Shown here piece after piece: positions 52,300-64,000 of a DNA stretch of 64,000 nt (the stretch's first letter is position 1; the number at the start of each line of letters is the position of its first letter). The DNA comes from Candidula unifasciata (Eukaryota; Mollusca; Gastropoda; Stylommatophora; Geomitridae), in the NCBI GenBank assembly GCA_905116865.2, contig CAJHNH020008436.1:254001-318000 (forward strand), in the 5' to 3' direction. The translations under genes and the position numbers were made by a program. The notes beneath the pieces are model-generated. The model had not been told where the DNA came from, made no database searches, and saw nothing but the letters and a program-made list of their open reading frames with translations.

Positions 52300-52760
52300 C
52301 AGCCAGATGCAGGGTGCACTTATGAGAAATATAAAACCTAGGTCAAGGCAGCCATTAGAACCCAGTAGAACACTTCCCATTCACAACACCATTCGGAAGA
52401 CCCAATCCACTTCTTCACATGAAAGAAACAGTTCATTGTATTTAGATTGCGAGCTGGATACACCAGGCTCCACAGATGTATGTACAAGAAAATCAAGACT
52501 GGCAATTCAGAACTTTTTTCTGGACAAGTACCCCAGGATACTGAACATTGGTTACAGACATGCTCACTACATGCAGCAGAAAGATCCAACATCTGGCTGG
52601 TTGGCATTCCAAATTGTAGGGATCAGTGGGGAACATGTGTTGCATCACAGCCTTCATTGGGGTCTGTGGCCTTCTTAGCTGAAAGCCGCTGGCAGGGAAA
52701 ACTCTCAAACAAACTACTGATCTTCCTCCAATCACTGTATTCTCCCCGGAACATATAGGG
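52300..52760 (+). mobile_element. Non-LTR RT C-terminal fragment (RLRAGY type)
   Basis: Across frames: a DSYHLL-type stretch, then VFRLRAGYTRLHRCMYKKIK, TGNSELFSGQVPQDTEHWLQ, TCSLHAAERSNIWL, the RLRTGH.RL..H...K......C.C.....T.EH.L..C...R...W signature. The first Cys pair (CPC) is lost and frames shift. Confidence 0.7.
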
Positions 52761-54890
52761 GATATAACTCTGCAGTTAGGATTTAAAAGAACAGCACCAC
52801 TTCCACCAATAGGAATAAACTAGTTTAGAAGAATTCTCCTATTTTTATACCTATTTTCCTATTGAGTAAATTGTTTTCCTGCATATGTTTGTTGTGTAGC
52901 TGCCATAATAGGACTCTGATCTGCTGCTTCAAATGTATATATGTGACAGAAAAGACTTGTTTGACAGTCTGAATTCTGTATAATTCATATTTGTTTGGTA
53001 TTTCCTTTTCTTTATATATTATTACATTATGCTCATCGGTTGCTGTGGTTTATGCAAATTGCTTCCTAGTTAAAATCGTCTCCCATGTAATTTAAAAGAA
53101 AAGAACTAAAAAATTAAAAAATTGTAGCTTATATTATTGCATTGTTATATTTGTTATTCCTGTGTTTCGTTTACTTGCCCAAAGATATCACTTTTCTGTT
53201 TTGTTTAACCTTGCTTTGATCTGTGACAGAAAGCAAATTTTTCAATGGGTGATTAACCTTGTAATTTTTCATGTCTTACGTATTTATGGGAGTTTCCTGT
53301 CAATTATAATTTGTTGAAGTGGTTTGAGTTTGCTTTTAATTAAACAAAATTAGGAACTATAAACCACAGAAAGAAGTCTGTTTCATCTGCACAGGAGGAC
53401 TGCAGGCTTCACCAGGGTGTACTTGGTGTTACTGCTAGAGGTGCCCCAGTTATAACTTCCTTGAAGGTTAAATGGAGTATCTGAGATTTGAACTGTTGGA
53501 TTGGCATTCAGAAAAGGTATCTTTAAATCACAACAACCATTCTGAAATTTAAATCAGTGCCAGAGGTTCAACTGGCCAGACGAGTGGATTTCTCTCAGAG
53601 ATTCTTCACTTGAGTGATTTTGTGTATTCTTGATCATATTTGTGACATTGTCTATTCATGTATTGTGCTGATGAAGGTTTTCTAGCCGCAAGGTTCAGTT
53701 TTTCCTTTTTTTGTTGTGATATTATGAAGCTGACTAGTTTTGTTTCGTTTGATACCTGTTCATGATATCCAAAAACATAAAAATACTTTTGTTTTATTTG
53801 TACACATGAAACTTCCAGATGTAATTGATACAGGGTAGTCAAGAGAGATCTAAAGCTGGGGCGCTACTGAGTAGCTGGCTACAGCTTCTATTTCATTGTT
53901 TGTCTACAAGCTTCTGCTTGTGTTTCAGTGAGCTGCTATAAAGATGATATTATTTATTACATTGGCAGTAACATGTATATGTTGTAAACTCAGTATGTTA
54001 ACCCGTTTACTGTGCTATCACCACCTTTCGGATTAGGGTAATCATATGTGAACATTATTTTATGTGATTCAGCATGGTTCATTATGAAGTGTTTTTATTC
54101 TACTGGCACATTTGTATGACCCCATTAAACATAACATAACATGGGGTTTTAGAAAAATGTTCATTTAACTTTTTTGACTCATTCAGATGTGATTATTCAC
54201 TCTATCTATCTGATTTATTGTAAATTTGTTTTGACATTTTGAAATTGATGATACAGTTTAATTTCTCTTTTATTCTTCTCAATGTAAGAATGCGTTAAAA
54301 ATTGCTTTTCTATTCTATATATATTTAATTTAAAATACAAATTTATCATAATTTTTTTTTAAATGTATAGTTGCAATGTAATCAGCATTATGATCCTAGA
54401 ACAAAGATAACAAATAATTATAATAGGATGTAATTTCTTCATTGTTTTGTTTGATGAAGTCAGATGTCATATTTTTAACTTGTTCCCCATTTTTTAAATA
54501 GATTATATTTATTTAGGGATGTCTGCAAATATTTCTGACTTTCAGAATGTTGGCCTTTTTAAGCCATATCTATCAAACTGCTAAGATTGTAACATCTTAA
54601 GAAAGAAACAGTTTATTATCAATAGTATTTATTTATTGAGTAATAATAACCAACTATGTGTTTAGCTTTTTGTCAAGACATGGAAAGATGCCAGTAAACA
54701 AACTGATACATTCTGTTGGAGATGGCAATATATCGAGAAGAATTGATCACCTTTGCCAGAGGATAAGGCAGTTGGTGATGATGATATTGTAAGTTACAGA
54801 TTGTAATCACCTGTTGATTTGATTCTAGTTTAGTATCACGTTTATATGGTTCTTTATGGTTTAGGGTTAGGTTTATAGAACGGATCAACA
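52761..54890. other. No gene seen
   Basis: Over 2 kb of A/T-rich DNA. 53430-53510 may share an old repeat with 2050-2140. Nothing else is recognised. Confidence 0.4.
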
Positions 54891-54897
54891 TCATGGC

Positions 54898-54990
54898 ACA
54901 AGGTTGTAACTCATAAGTTCTACATTCTACTTCTAACTCAAGAGTCAGAAGAATCTCAGTGCAGTGCGCTAACTCTGTAGCACCAGTGAG
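54898..54990 (-). mobile_element. Possible tRNA-derived SINE head
   Basis: The minus strand reads GGTGCTACAGAGTTAGCGCA, CTGCACTGAGATTCTTCTGA, like a tRNA D-arm region, with a weak B box (GAGTTAGAAG). Confidence 0.4.
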
Positions 54991-55019
54991 GATCCTGAAA
55001 TACTTTAGGTAGATTTTTA

Positions 55020-55230
55020 ACTCCAAATTTGCCCGGCTACTCTTTTGAATTTCTAACTGCCAAGGGATATTTTACGTTTGCAACAGTACACACAGGCGTC
55101 CGACCTGACTACCCAGAGACCAGGGGGAATTACTAGAAGTCATGTGAAAAAAATCCTAGTTTTCACTAAGACTTGAAACCAGCATTTCTAGCACTCGAGG
55201 CAGACACCATACCTTGAGACCACTTCTATG
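55020..55230 (-). mobile_element. SINE family F copy
   Basis: ACCAGGGGGAATTACTAGAA, GTCATGTGAA and CTAGCACTCGAGGC are the complement of 28160-28300. The head is at the high-coordinate end. Confidence 0.65.
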
Positions 55231-55664
55231 GCCTGGAGGGGGGGGGGATAGTAAATGTATTTAACAGTGCTCATCTTGACAGGGTTCCATGTCAGACGAC
55301 TTAGAAAGAAATTTTTATCATGGCTTTGTGAAAGTGGTACAAGAGTCACACCTTAGAAGATATTGAAGCCTCACCATTTAATATTCCCAGACAGCAGCAC
55401 ATATGCCTATTTGGTGCTACCAGCTTCTGTTGTGGAAACTCCAAATTTTTTTAAGTATCATTTTCCTGTACTCAGTTAAATCCCACCCTTTCTTCCTGTA
55501 GATCACACAAACTCCTTGACTAATGGAACTCAGATTACCTGCAGACAGATCTGCTGCCAGCTTATGGTATCAGCATAGAACCATGTGTAGCAGAAGCTAA
55601 AGAAAATGATCACAATTTTATATTAAATTATAGCTGTTGCAGTTATCAATGATAGCCATCAGTG
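55231..55664. other. No gene seen
   Basis: 55340-55400 (TTGAAGCCTCACCATTTAATATTCCCA...) resembles 47035-47060 in SINE family K (GCAGCCTCACCACATAATATTCCCA), so part may be a family K fragment. Confidence 0.4.
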
Positions 55665-55925
55665 TTGTCTTCTTCTTCTACCTTTCTATCCCCCAATAGA
55701 GCATAGGCCCTCAACCAACTCACGCCAAGTCATTCTATCCTTCGCCATTGCATGGAGCTCTCCCCATGTCCTCCCCATCTTTCTAACTTCATTCTTCAGC
55801 TCTCTTCTCCATGTGTTTTTTGGCCTTCCTTTATTCCTATGCCCCTGTGGGTTCCAATGCAAAGACATTCTAGTTATGCTGTTCTCCTGTTTTCTCAGTG
55901 TGTGTCCTATCCAATGCCATCAGTG
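55665..55925 (-). mobile_element. RT C-terminal fragment with (AGA)n tail
   Basis: The minus strand reads HWIGHTLRKQENSITRMSLH, WNPQGHRNKGRPKNTWRREL, KNEVRKMGRTWGELHAMAKD, RMTWRELVEGLCSIGG and stop: the W.GH.LR......A..W.P.G.R.RGRP..TWRR..E.E.....TW.EL...A.DR..WR..V..LC tail. About 80 codons are intact. It is followed by AAGAAGAAGA (complement at 55670-55680). Confidence 0.85.
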
Positions 55926-56739
55926 TTTTATCGAGCAGTAAATCCAAGCATCGGAAACAATTTAAATGAGTTTCATAGAAAATTAATTAAGAAAATAAGG
56001 TCCTAGTTATATGAAGTAATGAGTTTTTATGTCTGTGAAAACCAGTAATACTGGTGTATAAAAATGTGTGTGTAATGCTACTGTTGCCTCTTAAAAATGT
56101 GCATGTTTTAATTTTCTGTGTATGACATTTAGTTTGATTTTAAATTGAGTTGAAAACAATTTAAAAAAAATAAAATAATAAAAGTAACAGTAAAAAAAAA
56201 AAACTATAAACTATGTACAGCCAAACACAGATTTTATATATATATATATAGGCAAACCAGCCAACGTTTTTTTCCTGTCTGAGTTGACAAAAATAGCAAA
56301 TGACTATTGCCAGTGTTAAAAAAGAACTCCTTTTGTGAAAAGAGGCTGTTTTTGTGGCTTTCGGACAGATGAAAGATATTGGAAAGCAAAGGGGCGATGC
56401 AGCCAACCTAAGTTATGGTGATGGGACAGGGACACAAGTTTTCTGTGTATAAGATGTAACACCCCCCCCCCCCCTTCCCCCAATGTAAAGACAACCCCTA
56501 TTTTGTGTTTTTTTACCCACCATCAGAAAATAATTATTTTAAACACATTGCCTGTATAAGATGACCACCAATTTTAAACTAGTTTTTTAAAAAAATTTGA
56601 AAAAAATATCATGTTACACATTGATAAATACAGATTTTTTCAATGTCTGGTGCCGGTATTGTAACATGTTTTCTTCTGGATCACGCTGCTTTTTTGGGTT
56701 TTGTTTTGTTTGTTTGTTGATTTCAAAAATGGTATGAGG
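55926..56739. other. No gene seen
   Basis: Simple tracts only: A runs near 56162-56205, (TA)n at 56235-56251 and a C run at 56462-56474. Confidence 0.4.
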
Positions 56740-56870
56740 GCCATAACATATTGGAACCATTGGCAGTTACTGAATGTAAAATTACCTAGTGAATTACCCA
56801 GTGGCACAACGGCCAGTAACTGTTGGGGTTGGTTTGGGACTTCCTATAAAGGAAACAATTTGGTGACGAT
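56740..56870 (+). mobile_element. SINE family A copy, opposite orientation
   Basis: The complement reads TTCCTTTATAGGAAGTCCCA, AACCAACCCCAACAGTTACT, GGCCGTTGTG, and TTCAGTAACTGCCAATGG, in the family A order. Truncated before the tRNA head. Confidence 0.65.
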
Positions 56871-56883
56871 GAGTGAATTTAAC

Positions 56884-57298
56884 CCTATTAGATCTGAGGC
56901 CCTGAACCTAACTGTCCCCTATACCTGAGCTCCTGGGCATTAACCCTATCAGACCTGAACCTAACTGTCCCCTATACCTGAGCTCCTGGGCTTAACCCTA
57001 TCAGACCTGAGGCCCTGAACCTAACTGTCCCCTATACCTGAGCTCCTGGGCTTAACCCTATCAGACCTGAGGCCCTGAACCTAACTGTCCCCTATACCTG
57101 AGCTCCTGGGCTTAACCCTATTAAACCTGAGGCCCTGAACCTAACTGTCCCCTATACCTGAGCTCCTGGGCTTAACCCTGTCAGACCTGAGGCCCTGAAC
57201 CTAACTGTCCCCTATACCTGAGCTCCTGGGCTTAACCCTATCAGACCTGAGGCCCTGAACCTAACTGTCCCCTATACCTGAGCTCCTGGGCATTAACA
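56884..57298. repeat. 60-bp tandem repeat, about 7 copies
   Basis: The unit AACCCTATCAGACCTGAGGC + CCTGAACCTAACTGTCCCCT + ATACCTGAGCTCCTGGGCTT is almost perfect; the second copy lacks GAGGCCCT. Confidence 0.96.
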
Positions 57299-58809
57299 CA
57301 CAAAAACTAACATGATTTACTAAAATATAAGTTTCATGCAAACAAGTGGTTAGAAAAAGATGAAACTTGGAGACCTTGTAGAAAATAGGCTTATCTTTTA
57401 TCTAGCACCAATATTCCACTTTTGTTTGCTAATCCACCCAGCAGGATCAGCCTTGTTTCACAAAGTGAGCACCAGATATTGCTGTTTGAGGGACACGCCC
57501 CCCTTTTCTTATTATCGATCTAGTTTTAAATCCATAAGTTTCAAGATTCTCCTCATCACTCGAGCTCTCTCTGATTGTGTCATTTCAACTGGGAATGTAT
57601 TCTTTATGAAATTCTGACTCCTCAGAGTCTGAATCGACCAAAGTATCCATCACCTGTTGGACTGAAAAGCCTAGACCTACTTCACTTTCCTGTAGAAGTT
57701 CTTGGTTCATCAGCCACTTGTTTCATTGCGAATTTTCAGAATTTTTACACTTCAAACCTCACAAAGTAAATCTAAACACATGTGGGCAGTCATTCGCAAT
57801 GACTAACCAGGAGGTTTGATCACGATTGGTTGGATATTTTTAGTTTGTGAAGCGTTTTATCACGTACGCAAAAGTACTGAAAATTAGGTACAGCGGTTTA
57901 GCGGCAGATTAGGAAATTATCGGAAAAGCTGTACAGCGGTCTGGTAGAGTTAATAACTGTGATTGCAAAAAAAAAGGGAAATACAAACAGTACACTTTCT
58001 TTGGGGTAACCGGTGATACACATTGCGAACTGCTTGGTGCAGAAAGAATTCAGCCATCTACTATAATCTTGTGGATATATGGAAAGTATTTAGTCATTTA
58101 AATAATGACTTTTATTTTATTTCGCTATCTTTGCGTGATCGCTAATTTTTTTTAAATTATTTGTAACAATTTGTTTACCTTTCTCCACCTGTGTACATTA
58201 TGATATTTTCTCAACTATTTTCTTGTGTAAGGGTACAATACTGCCAGCACGTTTGCTCTAAATATTAATAATTTTTCAGTTGTTGAGCGTTGCTTATCAT
58301 GTTTACTTTGATACAGCTTCTTACATTGCTTAATATTTTCTTTTCAACTTGTGCCATTTTCCATTTATTTTGTTGCTTTCACTTTTAACTATGCTAACAT
58401 TTTCTTGTGGGAAACATTTATATTTGTTAATATTTTCTTGATGCAGCATTTTTTACCTGATGATACTAACACTTACTAGATATATTTTTGTTACTAGCAA
58501 ATGCAGGAATGGTTAACACACAGATAACTCTGTTATAAGCTTTGTTATTTATAATATTTAAATAAAACACAAATAGAAAAGGATGGATAATGCACTTTGT
58601 TACTCATGCAGGTGTACAGTAATAGGATATATGTGCTTAAAACTGCAAGCTTTTTTGTGTGTTGTTTGCTTTGTTTTAGTTGCTCATAATTTATGTGATA
58701 TTGTAACTGGCAAAGTAATCCCATTGAAACAGTGAGATCTAGGTCTTCATATATACTAGGTTTTATCAAGTGAAGATCAGAATCTTGTTTCTAAGCCTTA
58801 AAATAAAAC
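57299..58809. other. No gene seen
   Basis: About 1.5 kb. The 85-codon frame at 57360-57617 has no recognisable domain and sits in ordinary A/T-rich sequence. Confidence 0.4.
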
Positions 58810-59040
58810 TTTAAACAATGTGGACACAAATAATACATTGGATAATTTATTGCCAGGCGTATTTCTGTGCATCTTGTCAAGCACATTACTGCAGAGTTAC
58901 ATCCACAAAACAACCCCCCCCCCCCCCCCCCCCCCCCCCCCAAAAGAAAATTGCATTCATTCCACTGAAGTACACAAATCACATGCCTTCTCTTGGATTA
59001 GTTGTTCCTTTTATTGCCAGAAGTTCAAAATAGTCACTTG
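58810..59040. repeat. Dispersed repeat J, copy 3, with C27 tract
   Basis: AATACATTGGATAATTTATT, GCCAGGCGTAT and ACTGAAGTACACAAATCACA match copies 1 and 2. A 27-C run lies at 58914-58940. The Pro-rich and Gly-rich frames here are artefacts. Confidence 0.75.
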
Positions 59041-59044
59041 ACTT

Positions 59045-59260
59045 TTGAGGCGAAAAAAGAATGCCCATAAAGAAATGTATATGTCCTTCAACACCAGTAA
59101 TCATGAAATGAAGAAACTGAAAGTTTTGCAAACTTTTGAATACCTTGGTTCCATAATTAACCGCAAAAAAGTTGAAAGCAGACTGATTAAAATAATCACT
59201 GACAAACTAAGACTTCACAACACAGTATACTAAGACCAAGTGCACCCTAGCTCAGCTGCA
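59045..59260 (+). mobile_element. RT fragment (YLGS region)
   Basis: Reads NHEMKKLKVLQTFEYLGSII, NRKKVESRLIKIITDKLRLH, matching the V..F.YLGS.I........I..RI block between RT palm and thumb of LINEs. Stops follow. Confidence 0.65.
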
Positions 59261-59747
59261 GATTATCAGATATTGATAGAAGAAGAAAGATGAAGCAGAC
59301 TGGCCATGGCACTGTAATGATGAAACAACATGAAGAACCTATGGCAACAGCAGCATTGTCAACATTTTGAGTAAAAGAAAGACATGGTTTCTAAAAGAAG
59401 CAGTGGTCTTCCCACACAAAATTAGACACACAGCATTGAATATGCTTGAGGCAGGGGAACTGACAAAACATCAGCACTGTTTGCTGGGCCATAATAAGAG
59501 TAATTCTTTGCAAGGCTCACTCACAGAGAGATAGTTAGGGGAGGGAAAGGAGTCAGAAATACTTCCTCATTCGTCAGAGTGAAATTGGTGTGGAGATATT
59601 ACTCCCAAACTGGTTCTCAAGTCAGTGGCAGCTATGTTTCAACATTTTTTCATTCCATCCTCAAGCCCAGAAACCAACAAAGTCTGCTAGCCTGATACTA
59701 GAACTACACATCTGTATATATTTTTCTTCTTCTTCTGCATTCACTTT
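59261..59747. other. No gene seen
   Basis: Possibly further decayed RT sequence, but no motif is clear. Confidence 0.3.
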
Positions 59748-59882
59748 TAATGCTTTCAGTCCCATTGAACTCATCATACGTTTATAGGTTTCTACCAAAA
59801 AACACAAGATGCGCCAATTATAAATTTCTCTGTACTAGTGCTTGGGCCTCTGATGCTAAGCCCTCTGGGCCTGAAAGAGTTA
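59748..59882 (+). mobile_element. MITE family L, copy 3
   Basis: Left end TAATGCTTTCAGTCCCATTG; right end complement TTAACTCTTTCAGGCCCAGA. The interior ATCATACGTTTATAGGTTTC, GATGCGCCAATTATAAAT matches copy 1 in the same orientation. Confidence 0.75.
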
Positions 59883-60449
59883 AGGGGTGGTTGATACATT
59901 GTATTGTAGTTTACAGCTATCCTGTTATATCTGCACTGTTTGGCTAGCGCATCTAATTTCAGCAGACCACTAATTCGTTGCCATTGACAACATGCTTGTT
60001 AGGGGGCAGTGGATGGATTCGTTTTTAAAATTCTAGAATGGGGCCCTGGAACCCACTTGGGGTGAGAGACATATAAGGATGTAACCAGGTCATGACTGAG
60101 GACTGCACAAACAGGCTGAGAGATATTAATCACCATTACTTTCAGCCTTATCCTTGCTGACTTGTCCAGTACTGCCAAAAACTTAGCTTTAGCAACCTTC
60201 ACGAAAACATAAATGACATCTCATCATAATTTCCTATAACTTAGCTTATTACTGCTAAAGGATTTATCTCTAGTTTCCACCTTTCTATTAGCCCTTAGCA
60301 TCCTAATTACAGCCAACCGGTAGCCCATATAGATTTGAAATATGCATATCTTCACATGCTGCATCTTTTAGATGTCCAGAACTGTGACTTCTCATGACTC
60401 ACAGGACAGGCTACGCTATTATCCACTACATTATACACAGAGCCAGTCA
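59883..60449. other. No gene seen
   Basis: No element recognised. Confidence 0.3.
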
Positions 60450-60944
60450 GGATTTATACGCCTTCATCACCTACACCAAGAAGAGCAATTTTAACACTCT
60501 GAGACCTCAGCCTATTTCTTTATCACCTACCTACCACAAACATCTCACAGCTTAGTTGTCTCCATCACACCTGATCTGTCCCTTTCTGATGACAAGCACT
60601 CCCTCCTCAGTAAAGTGCTGAAATTTGTTCCATTACGACCTATGTCTGACCACTATTCACTCCTCCAAGATGTACATCAATTTCACTGCCACCATCATCT
60701 CTTATACCATATTCACAATAAACCGATAGCTTGTAGTAAACCAACTGTTGATTCACGGTTTGTTGTTGCATCCCTAAAGCACAGATCACAGTGGACTAAC
60801 CTTAACAGCTAATCGAAGGCACTGGTTTTATACATTAAACACACCCTTTATGACCTCCAACAGATTAAACAGCACCTGTCTAAATCTCACTTCTCCTCTG
60901 GGTTAATGGAGAGCTTTCACTAAGGAAGCAGAGAGGATATATAT

Positions 60945-60991
<47 letters not shown>

Positions 60992-61790
60992 ATATATCTA
61001 TATATATTATATATACTATATATATATATATATATATATAGATATATATATAGTCATGAATCAGCTGACAAAGCTGTGATTATTTAGAGAAAAGAAAAGT
61101 ACATTAAAGAAAGTGAAAGCTAACTTTGCAACTTTCTGTTCAGCCAGGAGTGTTGATGCTTCAATCTCCAGTAACTGTATAGAATACAGTATAATCCCTC
61201 ATCTGTGATGGTGTTGCAGATTATTCTGCCACCAATCTGCTTGTGCATGAAAGCAGTCTTGCATACTTTGTATGTACCTCTTCCCAAGATTCACTTGCTC
61301 ATAATCAACAGTATACATTTCAGAACTCCTTGATTATGTTTTTTTTAATCCATTGTCAGCAGCCTTTCCTCATTCATTAAAGATACCCACCATGCCCTTA
61401 ACATTTGAGATCTGTCAGGTTACACCCTTGCACAACATATCACATTTTCCTGTTAGATGCATGCTCTCTTATACATCTATTCCTTACACTGATGGTTTGC
61501 AGGCAGTTGGTTCTTTTTAGATAGGAGGACCAACCCCTTCCTATCACTGAAATGGCTAGAGATGAACCCCACTTATTCATTAATCTTGCTATTCAGTTCA
61601 TCTCCTTGATTTCCAATACTTCCATGAGTTTCTTGGACATTAGGGTTAGCATACACTTTCCTTTCTTAACCACTTGTGCCGATTATAAACCTACTTTTTC
61701 TCATAGCTATCTTCCCTATACGTCTTCTCACCCCTCCTCTTGCACAAATGTTATCATTTGCAAGACTGTGGGCATATTCTTGATAAGAAT
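60450..61790 (+). mobile_element. Penelope-like retroelement remnant
   Basis: Decayed + strand reading with motifs in order: DHSGLTLT.NRRHWFYTLNTP (60790), FIKDTHHALNI.DLSGYTLA (61370), GLQAVRFFLDRR-like (61495), FLDIRVSIHFPFLTTCADYK and PTFSHSYLPYTSSHPSSC (61635-61745). FLD....... L.T..Y.KPT..H.YL...S.HP..C is a signature of Penelope-type RT ORFs. Many stops. A (TA)n tract at 60936-61052 interrupts the region where the RT core would start. No GIY-YIG domain is seen. Confidence 0.6.
60936..61052. repeat. (TA)n tract with palindromic ends
   Basis: About 115 bp of alternating TA with a few G/C interruptions (TATAGATA, ATCTATA), self-complementary. Confidence 0.95.
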
Positions 61791-62430
61791 TGTGCTTTTA
61801 GAATTATTTCAATGGGGATCTGACTCTGTAGTAATGCATCTGCTGAGATACAGCGCAATATGTGAGGCAGTAAATTGTGCAGTATATATTGATTGTGTCC
61901 GCATTATTTAAATTTACAGCTGGAATTTTTGGTTGGAAGTGTTCTGTAACTGCAGACTTGTGTCATAGAGTGTTTATTATTCTAGATGAAGAGGCTGCTT
62001 ATAGTTTGTTTGTTCTTCTGTAGCAAGCGCGTTGAGATACAAAGCACATGCAAATATACCACTCTCATAGACATAGAGATAAGAGTTGAGAGAGGAAATG
62101 GAGGCAGAAACAAATAGAATCGACCATCTTCAAAAATTTTGAAAAATTACAGTTAATTTGCACAGCAATACTGATCAATTTGTTTTGCTGCATTATCAAT
62201 ACATGAAATTATTTCTTGTTGTGCAATCAAGAAAGAACTTACAGTTTTATGTTAATGTGCTCTCACAGTCCAGAATCCACTTCATAGTCCAGAGTTTTAT
62301 CCAGTATGGCTTAGTCTATCTCAACATAATGGCTGTGTGTCTGTTGAGACTAACACACAAAGCATGAAACTGTAGGTCCAGAAGTGACCCACTAGAGATC
62401 TCAGAAATATCTACAGCGAGAGCTAAAGGA
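61791..62430. other. No gene seen
   Basis: No element recognised. Confidence 0.35.
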
Positions 62431-62431
62431 C

Positions 62432-63112
62432 ACAATCTTTAGGACATGAGGCAAACAATGGACACAACCTTTAGAACATGAGGCAAACAATGGACACAAC
62501 CTTTAGAACATTAGGCAAACAAAGGACATAACCTTTAGAACATGGGGCAGACAAAGGACACAACCTTTAGAACATGAGGCAAACAGGACACAACCTTTAG
62601 AACATTAGGCAAACAGGACACAACCTTTAGAACATTAGGCAAACAAAGGACACAACCTTTAGAACATGAGGCAAACAGGACACAACCTTTAGAACATGAG
62701 GCAAACAAAGGACACAACCTTTAGAACATTAGGCAAACAGGACACAACCTTTAGAACATGAGGCAAACAGGACACAACCTTTAGAACATTAGGCAAACAG
62801 GACACAACCTTTAGAACATTAGGCAAACAGGACACAACCTTTAGAACATGAGGCAAACAGGACACAACCTTTAGAACATGAGGCAAACAGGACACAACCT
62901 TTAGAACATGAGGCAAACAAAGGACATAACCTTTAGAACATGGGGCAGACAAAGGACACAACCTTTAGAACATGAGGCAAACAAAGGACACAACCTTTAG
63001 AACATTAGGCAAACAAAGGACATAACCTTTAGAACATGGGGCAAACAAAGGACACAACCTTTAGAACATGAGGCAAACAAAGGACACAACCTTTAGAACA
63101 TGAGGCAAACAG
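62432..63112. repeat. 27/32-bp minisatellite, about 23 copies
   Basis: The unit is GAGGCAAACAAAGGACACAA + CCTTTAGAACAT. A 27-bp form lacks part of AAAGG. Variants are GAGG/TAGG/GGGG and CACAACC/CATAACC. The minus-strand Val/Ser/Cys frames are artefacts. Confidence 0.96.
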
Positions 63113-64000
63113 TGTAACTATTTTGCCATAGAGAGACCTTAGTTAAAGCTTTAGCTTTTTCTTGTGATCACTTCCTTGATTTACACCAACAAACGAGTTC
63201 TGGTGATAAAATTTACATTTTGTTGTTGCTGAGGTCCTCTTTAGTTCCAAGCAACTTGTAGTATAGTGTTGACTCATTAGGCCAGTATTCCTTTTTTAAT
63301 GTACCTTACAAGGGGCAGTCTTAAAGGACAGGTTCTGCTGTTTGTGTGCACAGCCTCCATGGGCACAGTGGTGAACTACTGAGAGGAAGCCGGTGCAGAT
63401 GCTTGTTAAAGTTATAGAAAGAACCAGTTGACTGTTATTATGTGCATCATGATGATGCTTGTGCATCTGTTGGGTATTTATTGATAGGTTAGGGAGACTG
63501 TTGTGGAGATTAACTTAAGAACAAGTGAAACAAAATGTGACCAGAGAGCTCAGTGTAAACTTATGTATACAATCTGCTGTTTTTTAACTATTAAAATCCC
63601 AGATTATTTATTGCCTTTTAAAGATTTTTTAAAAATATCACTGTTTTTGTTTTCTCCTTGATCACTTCTCAGATTTTGCTTCACATTTTAACTTTACATG
63701 ATTTAGTAACTATTTTTTGCTTAAATGTAATATTTCCAGTCATTTTTCCCCCCCATTTTGTCAGCTCTGTTTTTTTTAATTTCAACTGAAAAAGTATGGT
63801 TCAAAATATGTTGTTGTTAGTATGTTTTGTTTGTGGAGCTCTTTAGTCTTACTTTATGTTAATTTGTGCAGTTTTATTGTTTCATTTACATCTAGCATGT
63901 TATTACTTAGCTAGTGAATGTACATAATTATAACCTGCCTATTAACTGTGTGATATTCTACTAATTCAAAGGCAAGAACAAGTTGCATGCTTTGTCTGAC
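63113..64000. other. No gene seen
   Basis: A/T-rich to the window end, with no recognised element. Confidence 0.4.

Noticed and set aside
55686..55868. 60-codon minus frame as a small host gene
   Set aside because: The sequence is the typical C-terminal tail of LINE reverse transcriptases, followed by an AGA-type tail.
56884..57298. Telomere-like CCCTAA repeats
   Set aside because: The AACCCTA words occur once per 60-bp unit and are not in tandem, so they are not telomeric.
57360..57617. 85-codon frame as a gene
   Set aside because: No motif, no splice context and no repeat match; it is within the length expected by chance in this amount of sequence.

Overview
This is an animal nuclear genome window, A+T-rich and dominated by repeats. 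The best guess is a mollusc (possibly a gastropod) or another lophotrochozoan. The evidence is the intron-rich gene structure, several tRNA-derived SINE families, many 5'-truncated non-LTR retrotransposons with microsatellite tails, hAT-like and other small inverted-repeat elements, and a Penelope-like remnant. The phylum is an inference; no species can be named from the sequence alone.

Only one host gene is recognisable: the mitochondrial calcium uniporter pore subunit, MCU, on the + strand. Seven coding exons can be joined with GT-AG introns and consistent phases: 6922-7029, 22551-22623, 26547-26735, 28719-28823, 30818-30978, 33213-33416 and 36701-36904. They give a 347-residue protein with a mitochondrial presequence, an N-terminal matrix domain, a coiled coil, two membrane segments around the WDIMEP selectivity filter, and a C-terminal helical domain. 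The gene covers about 30 kb, mostly because intron 1 is 15.5 kb long.

Layout. 1-1454: 3' end of the ORF of an R2-like non-LTR retrotransposon (zinc knuckle plus restriction-like endonuclease), cut by the window edge. 1455-6435: SINEs, RT and RNase H fragments, and two tetranucleotide microsatellites. 6436-36904: MCU. Its introns hold RT fragments, SINEs, a small inverted-repeat transposon, and several minisatellites, the largest about 2.65 kb in intron 2. 36905-64000: MCU 3' UTR of unknown length, then repeat-rich DNA with no second host gene seen. This last part holds hAT-type MITEs, a CR1-like LINE tail, a Penelope-like remnant, and minisatellites with units of roughly 17, 27/32, 29, 33, 43-46, 55, 60 and 90 bp.

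Most long open frames here are by-products of tandem repeats and are not genes. The sequence shows no novel multi-gene system. The points most worth checking are the complete MCU model, upstream ORFs abutting its start codon, inverted retroelement copies flanking an MCU exon, a higher-order minisatellite in intron 2, and a three-copy MITE family.
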